A stretch of DNA of 64,000 nt, from NCBI GenBank assembly GCA_030770535.1, contig JASVEC010000023.1:248001-312000 (forward strand). Direction: 5' to 3'. Of this stretch, positions 1 through 11,503 are shown in pieces; within the stretch, counting starts at the first letter, position 1; every line of letters starts with the position of its first letter. Made by a program: the position numbers and the translations under genes. The stretch comes from Batkoa obscura (taxonomy: Eukaryota > Entomophthoromycota > Entomophthoromycetes > Entomophthorales > Batkoaceae). A model generated the notes under the pieces. It was not told the origin of the DNA and did not search any database. It worked only from the letters and a program-made list of their open reading frames with translations.

Positions 1-96
1 CTCATATTGTTATCATTAGTATGAGAATTTTTAGCAGTCTGTCCTTTAAAACTACTTTTTGACTTTCTAATGCTTTATCTATTATTTAATATTATC

Positions 97-208
97 ATAT
101 GGGGATATATTTTTCGTTTAAGAATTTACTAAGAATTTTACTAAGAATTTTTCTACTCAAATAGCGCTTAAAAAATGGAAGTAATGAAACTAAAAAACAT
201 CCCCATAT
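97..208 (+). mobile_element. Foldback MITE, copy 1
   Basis: The element starts ATATGGGGAT and ends ATCCCCATAT. It carries the internal core seen in the other copies: TTTCTACTCAAATAGCGC followed by TTAAAAAATGGAAG, in which TTTTCCA-like and TGGAAA-like halves can fold. It is one of about sixteen copies in the window. The short length, terminal inverted repeats and absence of coding capacity are what is expected of a non-autonomous DNA transposon. Confidence 0.85.
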
Positions 209-932
209 CTTATTAATAAAGTTAACAAAATACGGATATTCTAATTCAATTGTTCAATTTATTAGCTAATTTGATTAAAAATTATTAAAACTGTTTTGAA
301 AATTAATCAACACATGAACAGAAAAAACAAAACTTAAACTTAAAATATTGTTTTTTAAATACTACAAGATAGATAATATCTTATATCAAATTTATAATGC
401 ATAATTTTACATAGGTGTATTTTTTTTTAAATATAAACTGTTTTTTTAATCTTTTTTACATAGGTATTTGATAAAAGCACTCTACTTTAACTTATCCTAC
501 TTCAAATTAAAAATTAAAAATAGTGCAATTATTGAAAATAATTGCACTATTTTTAATTTTTATAGAAACCACGTAATCTTGTTTAGGCAACAATTAATAT
601 TAACATTATTGAAGAATTTATCTGGACATCAGGCTTTTTGCCTTCAAATAAAGAAGGCAGATAACCGTTAACCAAATACTTCACTTCTTTTTAGTGATTT
701 TGTTAATAAACCAGTTGAGGATTGTCTTTTCAAGCATTTTAGGAGAATTTGCAATACTTTTAAAAAAGTACTAAAACTCTCAAAATAGTGTATGCTTCAT
801 TTTTTATAGTTACTCTAAAATGAGATCAGATTTAACACTAGGTCACTATTATAAACAAAATTACTATTTGTAAATTGAAAAATCTATCTAGAAAACAATG
901 TCAGGACCTTCACAAAAAGGAAATATAGATCA
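209..932. other. Intergenic, AT-rich, one strong hairpin
   Basis: No gene is supported here. A 67-codon reading frame at 468-671 runs through the perfect hairpin at 509-561 and has no recognisable protein features, so I regard it as chance. Confidence 0.6.
509..561. repeat. Perfect 23-bp inverted repeat, 7-nt loop
   Basis: The left arm (509-531) and right arm (539-561) are exact reverse complements centred on GTGCAATTA/TAATTGCAC, with loop TTGAAAA. It does not carry the MITE termini. It could be a tiny foldback element or a transcript hairpin; nothing in the sequence decides between these. Confidence 0.75.
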
Positions 933-1014
933 CGACACCCACAGGATTCGAACCTGCGCTCCCAAAGGGAAAAGCCTTAGCAGGGCTCCGCGTTAACCAC
1001 TCCGCCAAGGTGCC
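933..1014 (-). tRNA. tRNA-Ser (GCT)
   Basis: This 82-nt cloverleaf has a class II variable arm, a GCT anticodon in the loop CCTGCTAAGG and a T-loop GGTTCGAATCC. It is identical over its length to the tRNA at 3333-3414 and lies in the opposite orientation, so the two point outward from CCT5. No intron and no encoded CCA are seen. Confidence 0.95.
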
Positions 1015-1188
1015 TTACGTATATATTTGAGATTTTGAAATATAATTGTACTAAGAGCACTAATTGGCTTTAAAAACTTGGAAATTTTCAACCAATAAAA
1101 CGTTGCTAAATTGAAGTAGGTCGAAAATTTGAAGTACCAAAATAGGCATCCAAAAACAAAATCATTTTTAAGTAAAATAAAAATAAGA

Positions 1189-3146
1189 ATGGAGGGACAA
1201 GCCGTTTATGCTACCGATGAATATGGGAGACCTTTTATCATTGTTCGTGAACAACAAAAAAAGAATCGTTTGAATGGGATTGAAGCTCAAAAGGTAATAT
1301 ACTTATTTTTATACTATTTAATGAATTTTCAAAGCAATGCTGTATAATTGATACTAAAATCCGATTTTAACACGTCTATTTCTTTAGTCTCATATTTTAG
1401 CTGCTAAAACAGTAGCTAGTATGATCAAAACTAGTTTAGGTCCTAGAGGTACTAATCTTATAAGCTTTTTTATTCTATATTAAAATATTTGAATAGGTTT
1501 AGATAAAATCATGATATCCCCCGATGGTGATATTACAATTACAAATGATGGAGCTACCATTTTAGGACAAATGCAAGTTGAGCACCAAATTGCCAAGTTA
1601 TTAGTACAATTGTCTAAATCTCAAGATGATGAAATTGGTGATGGTACTACTGGTGTTGTTGGTAAATTTATATTACATTGATTTAAATTTATTTTTAAAA
1701 TATCTTTGATTTATAGTCTTAGCAGGAGCTTTATTAGAGCAAACTGAAGAGCTTTTAAATAAAGGAATTCATCCTATCCGTATTGCTGACGGTTTCGAAA
1801 GAGCTTGTAAGATAGCTATTGAGCATTTAGACCAAGTTTCAGATGAGATTAAATTTGACAAACAAGATACTAGTAACTTGTTTAAAACCGCAAAAACTTC
1901 TCTTGGTTCAAAAATGTACACATTACTTTTTATTTAAAATGTTTTACTAACCTTAATTTAGTGTATCTAAATGTCATGATCAATTCGCTCAAATGGCTGT
2001 TGATGCTGTATTATCTGTCGCTGATTTGGATCGTAAGGATGTAGATTTTGAGCTTATTAAAATGGAAGGCAAAGTTGGAGGTTCTTTAGCAGATTCATTA
2101 ATAGTAAACGGTGTGATAGTAGACAAAGATTTCAGTCATCCAGGTATGCCAAAAGAAATCGACGATGCCAAAATCGCTGTATTAACTTGCGCCTTTGAGC
2201 CCCCACGTCCAAAGACTAAACATAAGTTAGATATTGAATCAGTGGAAGAATATCATAACTTACAAAAATATGAAAAAGAAAAGTTTTTACAAATGATCCA
2301 ACAAGTCAAAGATTCCGGAGCTAGTTTAGTTATTTGCCAATGGGGTTTTGATGATGAAGCTAATCATTTATTATTACAAAACAATTTACCTGCTGTCCGT
2401 TGGGTTGGTGGTCCAGAAATCGAACTTATTGCCATTGCTACCAATGGTCGTATTGTTCCTCGATTTGAAGACCTTAGCCCAGAAAAGTTGGGTTATGCTG
2501 GAAAAGTTCGTGAACTCTCTTTTGGTACTACTAAAGAAAGAATGCTTATCATTGAAGAATGTGCCAACTCTAGAGCAGTAACCATCTTTGTTCGTGGTGG
2601 AAACAAGATGATTGTAGATGAAGCTAAACGTTCCCTTCATGATGCCATTTGTGTAGTACGTAACTTAGTTAAAGATAACCGTGTTGTATATGGTGGTGGT
2701 GCAGCCGAAATTGCTTGCTCACTTAAAGTATCTAAAGAAGCTGATCAGGTATTTTATTTTTTAAACAAAGGGAGAATTAAGTTTATCATTTTAATAGATC
2801 CCTACCGTTGAGCAATATGCTATGCGTGCCTTTGCTAGTGCTTTAGATCAAGTACCAATAACCTTAGCAGAAAACTCAGGATTGTCACCTATCGAGACTT
2901 TAGCTGAGATTAAATCTCAACAAGTGAAGCTCAATAATCCATTCTTAGGAGTTGATTGTTTGAACAAAGGTTCTATAGGTATATATTTTATTGTATTAGC
3001 GTTTCTGTACTTATGATTTTTTAGATATGAAAGAACAATTTGTATTTGATCCTTTAATCTCCAAACGTCAACAATTTTTATTAGCTACACAATTAGTTAA
3101 AATGATTTTAAAGATTGATGATGTTATCATTCACTCTAAAGAATAG
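1189..3146 (+). CDS. CCT5: T-complex protein 1 subunit epsilon (CCT5), 7 exons
   Basis: This is the epsilon subunit of the cytosolic TRiC/CCT chaperonin, which folds actin, tubulin and other proteins. My exons are 1189-1293, 1388-1448, 1497-1661, 1717-1915, 1962-2748, 2798-2978 and 3025-3146. All introns are GT-AG and 45-94 bp. Joined, they read through class II chaperonin motifs: KTSLGPRG, the ATP-site stretch [34 protein letters not shown] and VVYGGGAAE, ending IILRK-like [12 protein letters not shown]. The ATG at 1189 gives [18 protein letters not shown], matching the usual epsilon N-terminus (DEMGRPFIIV in yeast). Length is typical. Family identity is very secure because PKTKHKLDI and [10 protein letters not shown] are epsilon-type. 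It sits between two identical tRNA-Ser genes; no regulatory site is evident. Confidence 0.96.
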
Positions 3147-3332
3147 ATTTAAAATAAACATTTTTAATAAAAGAAAATGATCAAATTCCTATTTGTTTTT
3201 AATTGAAATTTAATTTATTGAAATAAATTTATAAGCTGTTAAAAGTAAATATAAACTATTATTGATATAAATAAAATTAAAATTAATGCAGTTTGAGCCA
3301 ATATAAATATACCAGTAGATTTCTAAATTCAT

Positions 3333-3414
3333 GGCACCTTGGCGGAGTGGTTAACGCGGAGCCCTGCTAAGGCTTTTCCCTTTGGGAGCGCAGGTTCGAA
3401 TCCTGTGGGTGTCG
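3333..3414 (+). tRNA. tRNA-Ser (GCT)
   Basis: This is the second, identical copy of the 82-nt tRNA-Ser, starting GGCACCTTGGCGGAG and ending GGGTGTCG. The anticodon is GCT. Flanking bases differ from those of the 933-1014 copy, so the identity is restricted to the gene itself. Confidence 0.95.
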
Positions 3415-3601
3415 TAAAATATTTTTTCAGTTCATGTTCTAATTACCTATCTTTTTAACAGATTATAAAGTATAGTATTTAAAAATTATTTAAGAAAAAA
3501 CTTATAAAAATTAAACTTTATACTTTACTTATATGAACAAAAAATAAAGATAATAAAAAAATGAAATACTCCAGTAATAGATTAAATAGTAAAATTAAAA
3601 A

Positions 3602-4309
3602 TTAAAAAGACTCTCCCATACATTCTGCAACAGTAGTTAATCTATACCCTTTTTCTCGAACAACTTTAATAAGCTGCGAAACTACAGCAATAGTGTTAGG
3701 TTGAATATCATGTTGAAGCGAAATGTAAGCCCCAGAAGTGGATTCACTTTGGATTCCATCTCTATACGAGCCAATAATTTCTCTAGGTGATTTTCCAGTC
3801 CAATCCAGAGTATCCAAATTCCAATCAATTACTCGATATCCTTGGTCAAATAATTTGCCCAAGACTCTATCATCACACTCTCCATAAGGACAACGGAAAT
3901 AGTTTACTCTTTTACCAATTCGACGAAAGATAGCATCGCTTGTTTTACTTATTTCATTGCTCAACTGCTCATCAGTCAAAGTATTCAAATGTGGATGTGT
4001 ATAAGAATGTGATGCAACTTGATGGCCCTCTCTTGCAACTTCTTGTAAAATCGATCCATATTCTTCTTTATCAACCATTTCTCCTACTACAAAAAAGGTG
4101 GCTTTGGTGTCCATACGCCGTAAAATTTTTAACAATTGGCGAGTGTAGGCATAAGGCCCATCATCAAAGGTCATAGCAAAGGTTCCTGGTATTAAACATT
4201 CGTATGTTTTTACACCGGCAGCTATGGCCCGTCGGCTCAGCTGTTTTATCTCATCGCATGCCATGCCAGTAACTAATAAGCTAGTCATTAATAAGAAATT
4301 CCAATTCAT
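3602..4309 (-). CDS. Secreted polysaccharide (chitin) deacetylase, CE4 family
   Basis: It is predicted to remove N-acetyl groups from chitin or chito-oligomers outside the plasma membrane, producing chitosan. I start at the ATG at 4309 (MNWNFLLMTSLLVTGMA), which gives a good signal peptide and 235 residues; the upstream in-frame ATG at 4363 would put a poor leader before it. The five NodB motifs are visible in order: TFDDGP (catalytic base and metal Asp), SHSYTHPHL (metal His pair), RCPYGE, DWNLDTLDW and LQHD. No chitin-binding module, C-terminal membrane anchor or intron is seen. Length fits a stand-alone NodB domain. Whether the substrate is chitin or another GlcNAc polymer cannot be read from sequence. 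Confidence 0.93.
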   Translation of the reverse strand: MNWNFLLMTSLLVTGMACDEIKQLSRRAIAAGVKTYECLIPGTFAMTFDDGPYAYTRQLLKILRRMDTKATFFVVGEMVDKEEYGSILQEVAREGHQVASHSYTHPHLNTLTDEQLSNEISKTSDAIFRRIGKRVNYFRCPYGECDDRVLGKLFDQGYRVIDWNLDTLDWTGKSPREIIGSYRDGIQSESTSGAYISLQHDIQPNTIAVVSQLIKVVREKGYRLTTVAECMGESF

Positions 4310-5242
4310 CTTTTTTAATGTATTATAATGAATAATAAAATTAAAGTTAAAAAATATATACAAGATAATAAGATAGATTTATGAGTATTTATATATTGAA
4401 ATTTGAATATTAAAATTTATTAATAATAATAGTAATATACCATGAAATCTAATACATTTGATAAGCATGATATTAATTTCAATTCTTTTGTAACGGTAAA
4501 TTAGTCCTTACGGTTATAGCCATCTTATATTTAACAAAAAACTTAATAAATTTCCGTTATTACTTTTTCCTCTTTTCTATTTTAGCTTTTTCACTACTTT
4601 ACTTCATTTTAAATACTGGTCGTTAGAGTTTATAAGTTAGCTACTAATTCATCTCATTTTTCAGTTTGGAATTTAATCCACTTATCTCATGTTTATTCTT
4701 CCTTAGAGTTTTACTGCATTTTTTTTTTAACAGCATTTTAAAAACTATTAGACTAATAGGTTTTAATAAAGACTTGTCTTGGCATTAGTTATCACTTGCT
4801 ATTTAAACATTAATTATAGAAATTAATATTCAGTAGTAACGAGTTTTTGTTTTAGTTTATTTAATGAAGTTTATCTTCTTTTATATATCTAAATATAAAA
4901 TTAAGTACTTTAAATTTGCTATACCTTTTATAATTTTACGTTAGGCTAGTAATTAGAATTTAATTAAAAGGTGTAATTAAGTCAGTTAAAAAGACTAATT
5001 GTAGTATGATTTTTTTCGTTAATTAAATTGTTCAATTTAATTACTATTTATATTTATAATAAAACTATAATTTCTTAACAAAATTTTATTCATAATATGC
5101 TCATTTTTACATAAAAGTGGAATAGTAATTGAAACAGATAGATAGTAGGATAAATAAAACAACTACAAGGAAAATGGAAATATTGAAGCAAAACAAACAG
5201 TTCGTCTCTTTTTTGAATTGGTATACCAATACTTGTATAATG
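4310..5242. other. Intergenic, no feature seen
   Basis: This stretch is AT-rich with homopolymer T and A runs and no reading frame of note. It lies upstream of the chitin deacetylase and downstream of the small RVxF-motif gene, both on the minus strand. I see no MITE in it. Confidence 0.6.
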
Positions 5243-5476
5243 TTATATATCCATCTTATTTATAGTAGCGCCCTTTCTACTTTTAACTAACTTGGCTATT
5301 CTTTTATAAAATTGAGTTTTCTTTTTATACGGTATTAACTCAACCAATTCATTTAATCCTAACTCTAGCTTTGCTTTGATATCGATCTTAGGCTCATCGG
5401 TGATAGGGTGTAGTAAGTAACTTTGATAACTTCGAAATTCCACTTGCTCGTGAAAAGAAACTCTCTTTTCACTCAT
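5243..5476 (-). CDS. Small protein with RVxF-like motif, 77 aa
   Basis: I do not recognise this protein. It is a single-exon, basic 77-residue product with no signal peptide or membrane segment. Near its N-terminus it has KRVSFHEQVEFRSY. The 99-residue protein encoded at 11504-11803 has KKVKFEEKIQILSY, so both share V-x-F-x-E-x-(V/I)-x-(F/I)-x-S-Y. [RK]VxF is the known docking motif for protein phosphatase 1, so a role as a PP1-binding regulator is possible but is inference. The C-terminal half is rich in Lys and Arg (YKKKTQFYKRIAKLVKSRKG). The shared motif is my main reason for believing the gene is real. Confidence 0.6.
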   Translation of the reverse strand: MSEKRVSFHEQVEFRSYQSYLLHPITDEPKIDIKAKLELGLNELVELIPYKKKTQFYKRIAKLVKSRKGATINKMDI

Positions 5477-7696
5477 AATTATAAAAATAAATTTATTAAA
5501 ATTGTTGCTACATATTCTATCATTCCCATTATATATTTTTAGTTGCTAGCTTTACATAGAACTTTCTATAGTTTCCTATTCTTTGGGGTTTTGATTAATC
5601 TTTCATTTCCATTTTAAGACCTGCCTATTCCAATGATAGTACCTATTGTGCCCTTATAAGCTTTAATGATTAGTTGTTTTTGGGACTCTGTGGTTCGCAT
5701 TACATATTTGTTATTGATTTAATTAAAATTTCCAATCTGAACTTGGTTTCTTTTTTGGGACTTGATTTGATTCCTTGGATAGCCAATCGTCTCCACTGTT
5801 TAACAATTAAGAATTCTTAGTTATTTAATTTATCAATTGGTGCGTCACATACTTAGTGTGTTTAGTACACCTCTTTTTGTTATTCTTAGTCACTTATTCT
5901 TCTATATAAAAGTACTTAATGTTTTATCAATTTACTGATGTCAAAGCAATAAACAAAACTATGAAACCTCCCTTATCTATAGATTGTTGTTTTCTATAAA
6001 GTTAAATATATGTTATTAAACACTTCTTTGTTGTGTTCAATCTAGATTATTTGAATATTTGAAGTAATTGGCAATGATGCTATAGTCAACATCAACCGTA
6101 GAGTAAAAGAACTAATCCTAATAAGTTGAAAATTTGGATATAATGAAGACTCAAGAGTATAAATTTAATAAGAGATAGTTAGTTAGGATCAAAAACCAAC
6201 TATAGACTTACATTACCCATATACTTAAACTCTACTTTATGCTTGGATATGTTAGTAGCCATATTTGAATTAAAGATAAGAAGCTTTGTGTATAAAATAC
6301 AAATAATTAAATAAAACTTAGTTATATTATATTCTAATTACTTTGACAGAAATTATAAAAATATTTAAATAAATTAATTTATTGAAACATTCTAACTTAT
6401 ATAGGCAGCATTAACATAAAGTAATAAAAGAGATATAGATATGTATAACAGAGAATAAAATAAAGTATAAGATATAATAAATAAGAATAGTAGACAAATC
6501 CCCAGTTTTAAAATGTTTAGCTAAGTTCAATATTAGACCATCGTTAAAGTTCAAAAAGGAGTCTCATGAGCCATTAACTAACTTTCAGTAATATGCTACT
6601 TTTTACCTTTAGATTTTTAAGCTACAAATTAACAGTCGTTTCACCCCTTAAGAGTTTATTGAATATACTATAGTACCCTCTGGATCATTTCCATCATTGA
6701 AACTGCTAAGTTCGTAGTATTTTATCAATCCAAAAGTATATGGGGGTATTTTTTTGGCCTTATCACTTTTTCCATCTTTTAAGCACTATTTAAGTGGAAA
6801 AATTGCTAGTAAAGTTCTTAAACACAAATACATCCCCATATACTTTTTCAAAGCTTGCTATTGGACTCTCTTTGCTGTTTGTTAATATCAAAGTTTTATT
6901 ACTCCCATAAGGATGAAATTGGCAACTAAAGTCGTATTTTGATCAATTGAGGATTTAATTGATTATACCTCAGTTTTATATTTAGCTGTCTAGTATGATC
7001 TAGCTTCTCTAATCATTTTGTTAAATTATTAGTGTATATGTTATCAAGGGCAGTTAAATTATCTGTATTTTATTTTTACTACTATGAGATTATGAGTTAT
7101 GTATGTCCTTTCTTAAAATACAACTATATCTTAATGATATTCAAGCATTAGTAGATTGAATAATTAAATTTTGAGCAACTGTTGTCCATTTACCTAAGAT
7201 TATAGACAATTGATCTTATATATCAAATAGAACTTATAGCTGATTACTTTATTCTTCAATACTAGAAACTTTGATTTTATCTGCAAGGTGACAACACTCA
7301 ATATTTTATAAAATCTTTAATTAAAGCGCTCCTAATGAATCCTAAGTAGCTTTACACCTGACAAGTTCAAAGTTACTGGTGATCCAAAATATACATGGGG
7401 ATTACCAATCAATATTAAATCATATAGGATTAATAATTGATATAAAATAAAACTGTTTAACCGAATATAAAGGTATAGTAAATTCCATTTAGAAGTTATT
7501 TAACCTATATTTTTATTTAAAATAACCTCATAGAACATTATTTTCTAAATAATTCTTTGAAAGTTTAGTGGAATATCTAATTCAAATAGTAGCAACAAAA
7601 ATAATTAGTAATAATCGATTATAAACCTTAAGCGAATGACAAGTATAAAAAATATAAGCTTCATATATATAGTTTATAACAAAAACAAATCAAAAA
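5477..7696. other. Intergenic, AT-rich, holds one MITE
   Basis: About 2.2 kb without a supported gene. The only identifiable feature is the MITE at 6738-6841. The rest looks like unconstrained AT-rich DNA. Confidence 0.6.
6738..6841 (-). mobile_element. Foldback MITE, copy 2 (inverted)
   Basis: The ends are ATATGGGGG and CATCCCCATAT. The core is in reverse orientation: ACTTTTTCCATCTTTTAAGC followed by ACTATTTAAGTGGAAAAA. It is a well-preserved copy. Confidence 0.88.
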
Positions 7697-7768
7697 ATAA
7701 TTGGTGATGTAAAAGTACTTCATAAGGCACATCCATCCAGTTTACCAGTTGTAATCAAACATTTTCAA

Positions 7769-8743
7769 ATGATTAAAGAAAATGTTGATTTTGGTCCCAT
7801 GCATTTACTACGAGATCAATTATTAGTACGTAACTTATATGCTTCTGTGGATCCTTATATGCGTGGTAGAATGCGTCCAAGTGAAGTTGAAAGTTATTTT
7901 CAAGGTTTTCAACTTAACAAGCCATTAAACGGTGGTATTGTATCTGAGGTAATAACCTCAAAATCTGATAAGTTCAAAAAAGGTGATATTGTAGTTGCTT
8001 TCGGAGACTGGTCAGAATATGCTATTGTTTCAGCAGCTAGAACTAATTTGATCCCCAATGGTCGTGAATCAAAGGTACCACTTACTTATTATTTAGGTAT
8101 CACTGGTATGCCAGGTGCTACTGCTTATGTTGGTTTACATACTATTTGTGAACCTATTAAACAAGGTGAAACTATTTTTATCTCAGCTGCTTCTGGAGCT
8201 GTAGGTCAAGTGGTTGGACAATATTGTAAACAATTAGGATTAAGAGTAGTTGGATCAGCAGGTAGTGACGATAAAGTCGAATATTTATTAAAAGAGTTAA
8301 ACTTTGATGCTGCTTTCAATTACAAGAAATATGATGATTTAGTCCCAGTACTCAAAGAACATTGTCCAAATGGTATTGATATTTATTTTGAAAATGTAGG
8401 AGGAAAAACTCTTGAGGCAGTATTAGAAGTAGCTAATGATAAATGTCGTATTCCAGCCTGTGGTATGATCTCTCAATATAATAAAGGAAAAGAAAGTGAT
8501 GGTATTCATAACTTGACCCAAATTATTGGCAAAAGAATACGTATCGAAGGATTCATTGTCAATGATAGATTAGATCTCTTCCCTAAAGCTTTTGAAACAT
8601 TTGGTAAATATTTAGCTGAAGGTAAAATGAAATATAAAGAGCATCTTACTGAAGGAGTTGAAAATCTTCCAACTGCTTTTATCGATATGCTTGAAGGTAG
8701 AAATTTCGGTAAAGCTTCAGTTAAAATTTCCAACTGTAACTAG
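7769..8743 (+). CDS. NADP-dependent alkenal reductase-like, copy 1 (start codon apparently lost)
   Basis: This is a zinc-independent medium-chain dehydrogenase/reductase of the leukotriene B4 12-hydroxydehydrogenase / alkenal reductase type, which reduces the C=C bond of alkenals and similar enones with NADPH in the cytosol. Motifs are DPYMRGRM, the cofactor fold SAASGAVGQVVGQYCKQLG and GNFGKASVKI-like ending (here RNFGKASVKI). Bases 7813-8728 appear identical to the inverted gene at 14919-15962, but the flanks are diverged. Homology with that gene continues upstream of the first ATG: in-frame codons from 7697 read I-I-G-D-V-K-V-L-H-K-A-H-P, aligned with M-V-S-N-T-K-V-I-Y-K-A-H-P. The ancestral ATG is therefore ATA here. 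Starting at 7769 gives 324 residues lacking about 24 N-terminal residues. It may be a pseudogene with a converted core. Confidence 0.75.
   Translation: MIKENVDFGPMHLLRDQLLVRNLYASVDPYMRGRMRPSEVESYFQGFQLNKPLNGGIVSEVITSKSDKFKKGDIVVAFGDWSEYAIVSAARTNLIPNGRESKVPLTYYLGITGMPGATAYVGLHTICEPIKQGETIFISAASGAVGQVVGQYCKQLGLRVVGSAGSDDKVEYLLKELNFDAAFNYKKYDDLVPVLKEHCPNGIDIYFENVGGKTLEAVLEVANDKCRIPACGMISQYNKGKESDGIHNLTQIIGKRIRIEGFIVNDRLDLFPKAFETFGKYLAEGKMKYKEHLTEGVENLPTAFIDMLEGRNFGKASVKISNCN
7813..8728 (+). repeat. Inverted repeat arm, 916 bp (partner 14931-15846)
   Basis: Spot comparison along its length shows the same bases as the reverse complement of 14931-15846, and the encoded residues are the same throughout. 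Identity stops abruptly at both ends, inside the coding sequence: upstream at ...AGATCAATTATTAG and downstream at ...TTAAAATT. Outside, the sequences are still homologous but strongly diverged. Confidence 0.88.
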
Positions 8744-11503
8744 GAGGTATAATAAACCTTTAAAGTCAATATTTTAGGATTTTATTATTATTTGTGTGCC
8801 TATTTTATAGGTTACATCTTACTATATTTATTTAGATAAAAGAATAAAATAGTAGCAGCATTTTTGATAAAAGCATTTTTTTATGATGAACCTACAAAAA
8901 ATCTATGTAATTTACATGGTAGTTAAATTACTAGTACAATTGATTATAACTCAACTTTTCACTTAAAGGTATCTAATTTTGAAGGATATGTTAAGATGGT
9001 ACTGATAGAAGCTGTTCTTATTGTTATAGAAGGCAAATTATGCCTGTTTTTTAATTAATATTTCTTGTATCATTGAGGTTCATAAAGCATGATATTAAAA
9101 TAAAACTTCATATGAGGATGTAATGAATATAACTGATTTATAAAACTTGATAAGAAAAGTAATAGTATACATGAATATGAATTCTATGAAAATGTATTAA
9201 AAAGAGTAAAGTCCCAACGACGTAAATCTATCCTTATTGTTTTTAATATTTATTCTTATCATTCTAACAAAATACAATGTAAAAGAATTACATAAATAGA
9301 ATATAATTGTATAAACTAATCTTTTAAAATGAGCTATGGCATAAATCTAGTTTTAACTAGAATTAAAAATAGTAATAGACTGTTGCTAAATACGAATATA
9401 AAATCTCAATTTAAAAATTGCCAATTTTCTAACTGACTTATTAAATAAGTATTAATAAATAGTTATATATATATTATCGAAATTTTATTAAATTATCTTA
9501 AACTAATGTTCAGATGTTTTATTTAATGAAAACAAAATATAAGTATAGCCCTGGTCAAGTCAAAACAGACGTTTATCAAGTAATTACTTAAAAAACAAAA
9601 TGTTATCCGTTATTTCTTTAAATAAACCAATCTTCAGAATTCTTTAGGAATTCTTGCACCGTTTATTTTTCAAACATTTGACCAATTTATCAAAAGAAGT
9701 AAATGTATTTGGTATTTGAGAGTTGGAGAGAAAGCAATGATAATATAGTCTTTAGGTGTCTCTAATATATATTATAAATTTTTAGTGGTTGAGGTTATAG
9801 AAAGAAAGAGTTGTATAAGGTTTAAGATTAAATGTAAATTTTATGAAGGAGTGGTTTAAAATGAGTTATTTTTAACTACGGTAAGAATAAAGATCCGATA
9901 ATTTATAGTTATTAAACAATAAAAGGATCTATGAAGAGAATAATGATATGAAAACTCATAGTGGAGACTGGTAAGCACTAGGAGTGGATAGATATTATTT
10001 AGATTATTACAATTTCAAAGCAAATTCAATCCGGAAAATAATTGTGCCATGTTTTAAGTTAGCCCATATTTTATAATAAATTCATAAATTGTTATCATCA
10101 ATGCTATTATCAACATTATGAAAATGATTGAAGGAATAATATATAATAGAATTACAACTAGAACCTATCTTACAAAGTAAAATATTGCATTTAAATTTCC
10201 TTCAACCTTGATAAGCATAAACTCAAATAGAGAAAAAACTCGGCTTTTCTTAATGTTCACACAAAGTTTTTCGATTAAATTAATCATTTACCTAATAAAG
10301 ATTTTAACTATTCACTCCTCATGAAATAACTGATTAATTCAGTTAGCAAAGCCTACGACTACAGCTGTGAAAGGAGCCCCAATTTAATAGCTTTGGAATA
10401 GCGAGGTGGGGAACTATCACCTATTTAAATATAGTTTATCTATAAATAAACGCTTCTTAATATATAAATCAAATAATAACTTATTATATATAAAATACCT
10501 ATCAAGTATATTAATTAGATTATTAAAGTAGTACTTTAGTTAAAATAGGACAATCCAATACCAAAAGCAAAGGATTTCATGATCAATGTCAGACTTAAAA
10601 TTACTTTAGTTTAACCACATTAAAATAGATCGAGAGGCTTAAACTCAATAATAGTCCAAGAAAATTTGAAATAAATTAATATATTACTAAATAAAGGAAA
10701 GAATGAAAATAAAATTTTATAACTTTTAAATTTATAAATGATAATAACAATAAATAATCACTAAGTCTGACCATAAAATAATAATAATTATATTTTAATC
10801 TAACCTTATTAATATTTTCGTTGTTTGATACTAGTTTCAAGATGATTGATATTTAACCATTTTTATACATTTTCTCATTTAATTCAGAACTCAGAATTTA
10901 AGAAAAAAATAATACCGAAATCAAACTATTTTAATTCATTTATTTATTTATTTATTTATTTATTTAATGAATTAGAGTTAAATAGTTTTAAAATAAAATA
11001 ATAATTATATAACTGTCATTAATTAAGTTAGTCAATGTTATTAATAAACTGAATAAACAAAGCCAAATAGTATTAATAATATATACATAAATAATAAATA
11101 CTAATAATAACTAACATTAACAATGTCCAATAAAAATAACCAGCCTAACTCACTAATGAAAAAGGCAACAAAATAATTTAAATTTTAAATCATTTTAAAC
11201 TATCTAACATCCAAATGACACAATTCAAAATCCACTTAAATAAATTATTTTTAAATCTCGCCAAGCAGGATACTTGTTTATAAATCAATAAAAAAAGTAG
11301 CTATAGAATAACTAGACTAAGATTGGTTGAGATCGACTACTAATGTCAATGGCATTTGAAATTATCAATAAAAAGGATTAAATTGATGATTTAATATTAC
11401 ACTGAATGTTAAGTGTTTTATGATCAAGTCGGGTAAGTGAGAAGAATATATAAATAGAATACAAATTATCATTTACAAGCAAAATAATTAAAAATAATTC
11501 ATT
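8744..11503. other. Intergenic, AT-rich
   Basis: About 2.8 kb with no supported gene, tRNA or MITE. A short tetranucleotide array lies near 10935-10967. A slightly GC-richer patch near 10340-10420 has no recognisable identity. Confidence 0.55.
10935..10967. repeat. (ATTT)n microsatellite
   Basis: About seven uninterrupted ATTT units. They are bordered by TTCATTTA on the left and TTTAATGAA on the right, which makes the array mirror-like at its ends. Confidence 0.9.

Noticed and set aside
468-671. 67-codon plus-strand reading frame
   Set aside because: It runs through both arms of a perfect hairpin and has no protein-like features or homologue in the window.
1129-1347. Longer first exon start for CCT5
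   Set aside because: The frame from 1129 starts with a non-ATG codon (TTG) and adds lysine-rich residues not expected for the subunit; the ATG at 1189 matches the family start.
2386-2640. Minus-strand frames over CCT5
   Set aside because: Shadows of a strongly coding exon on the plus strand.
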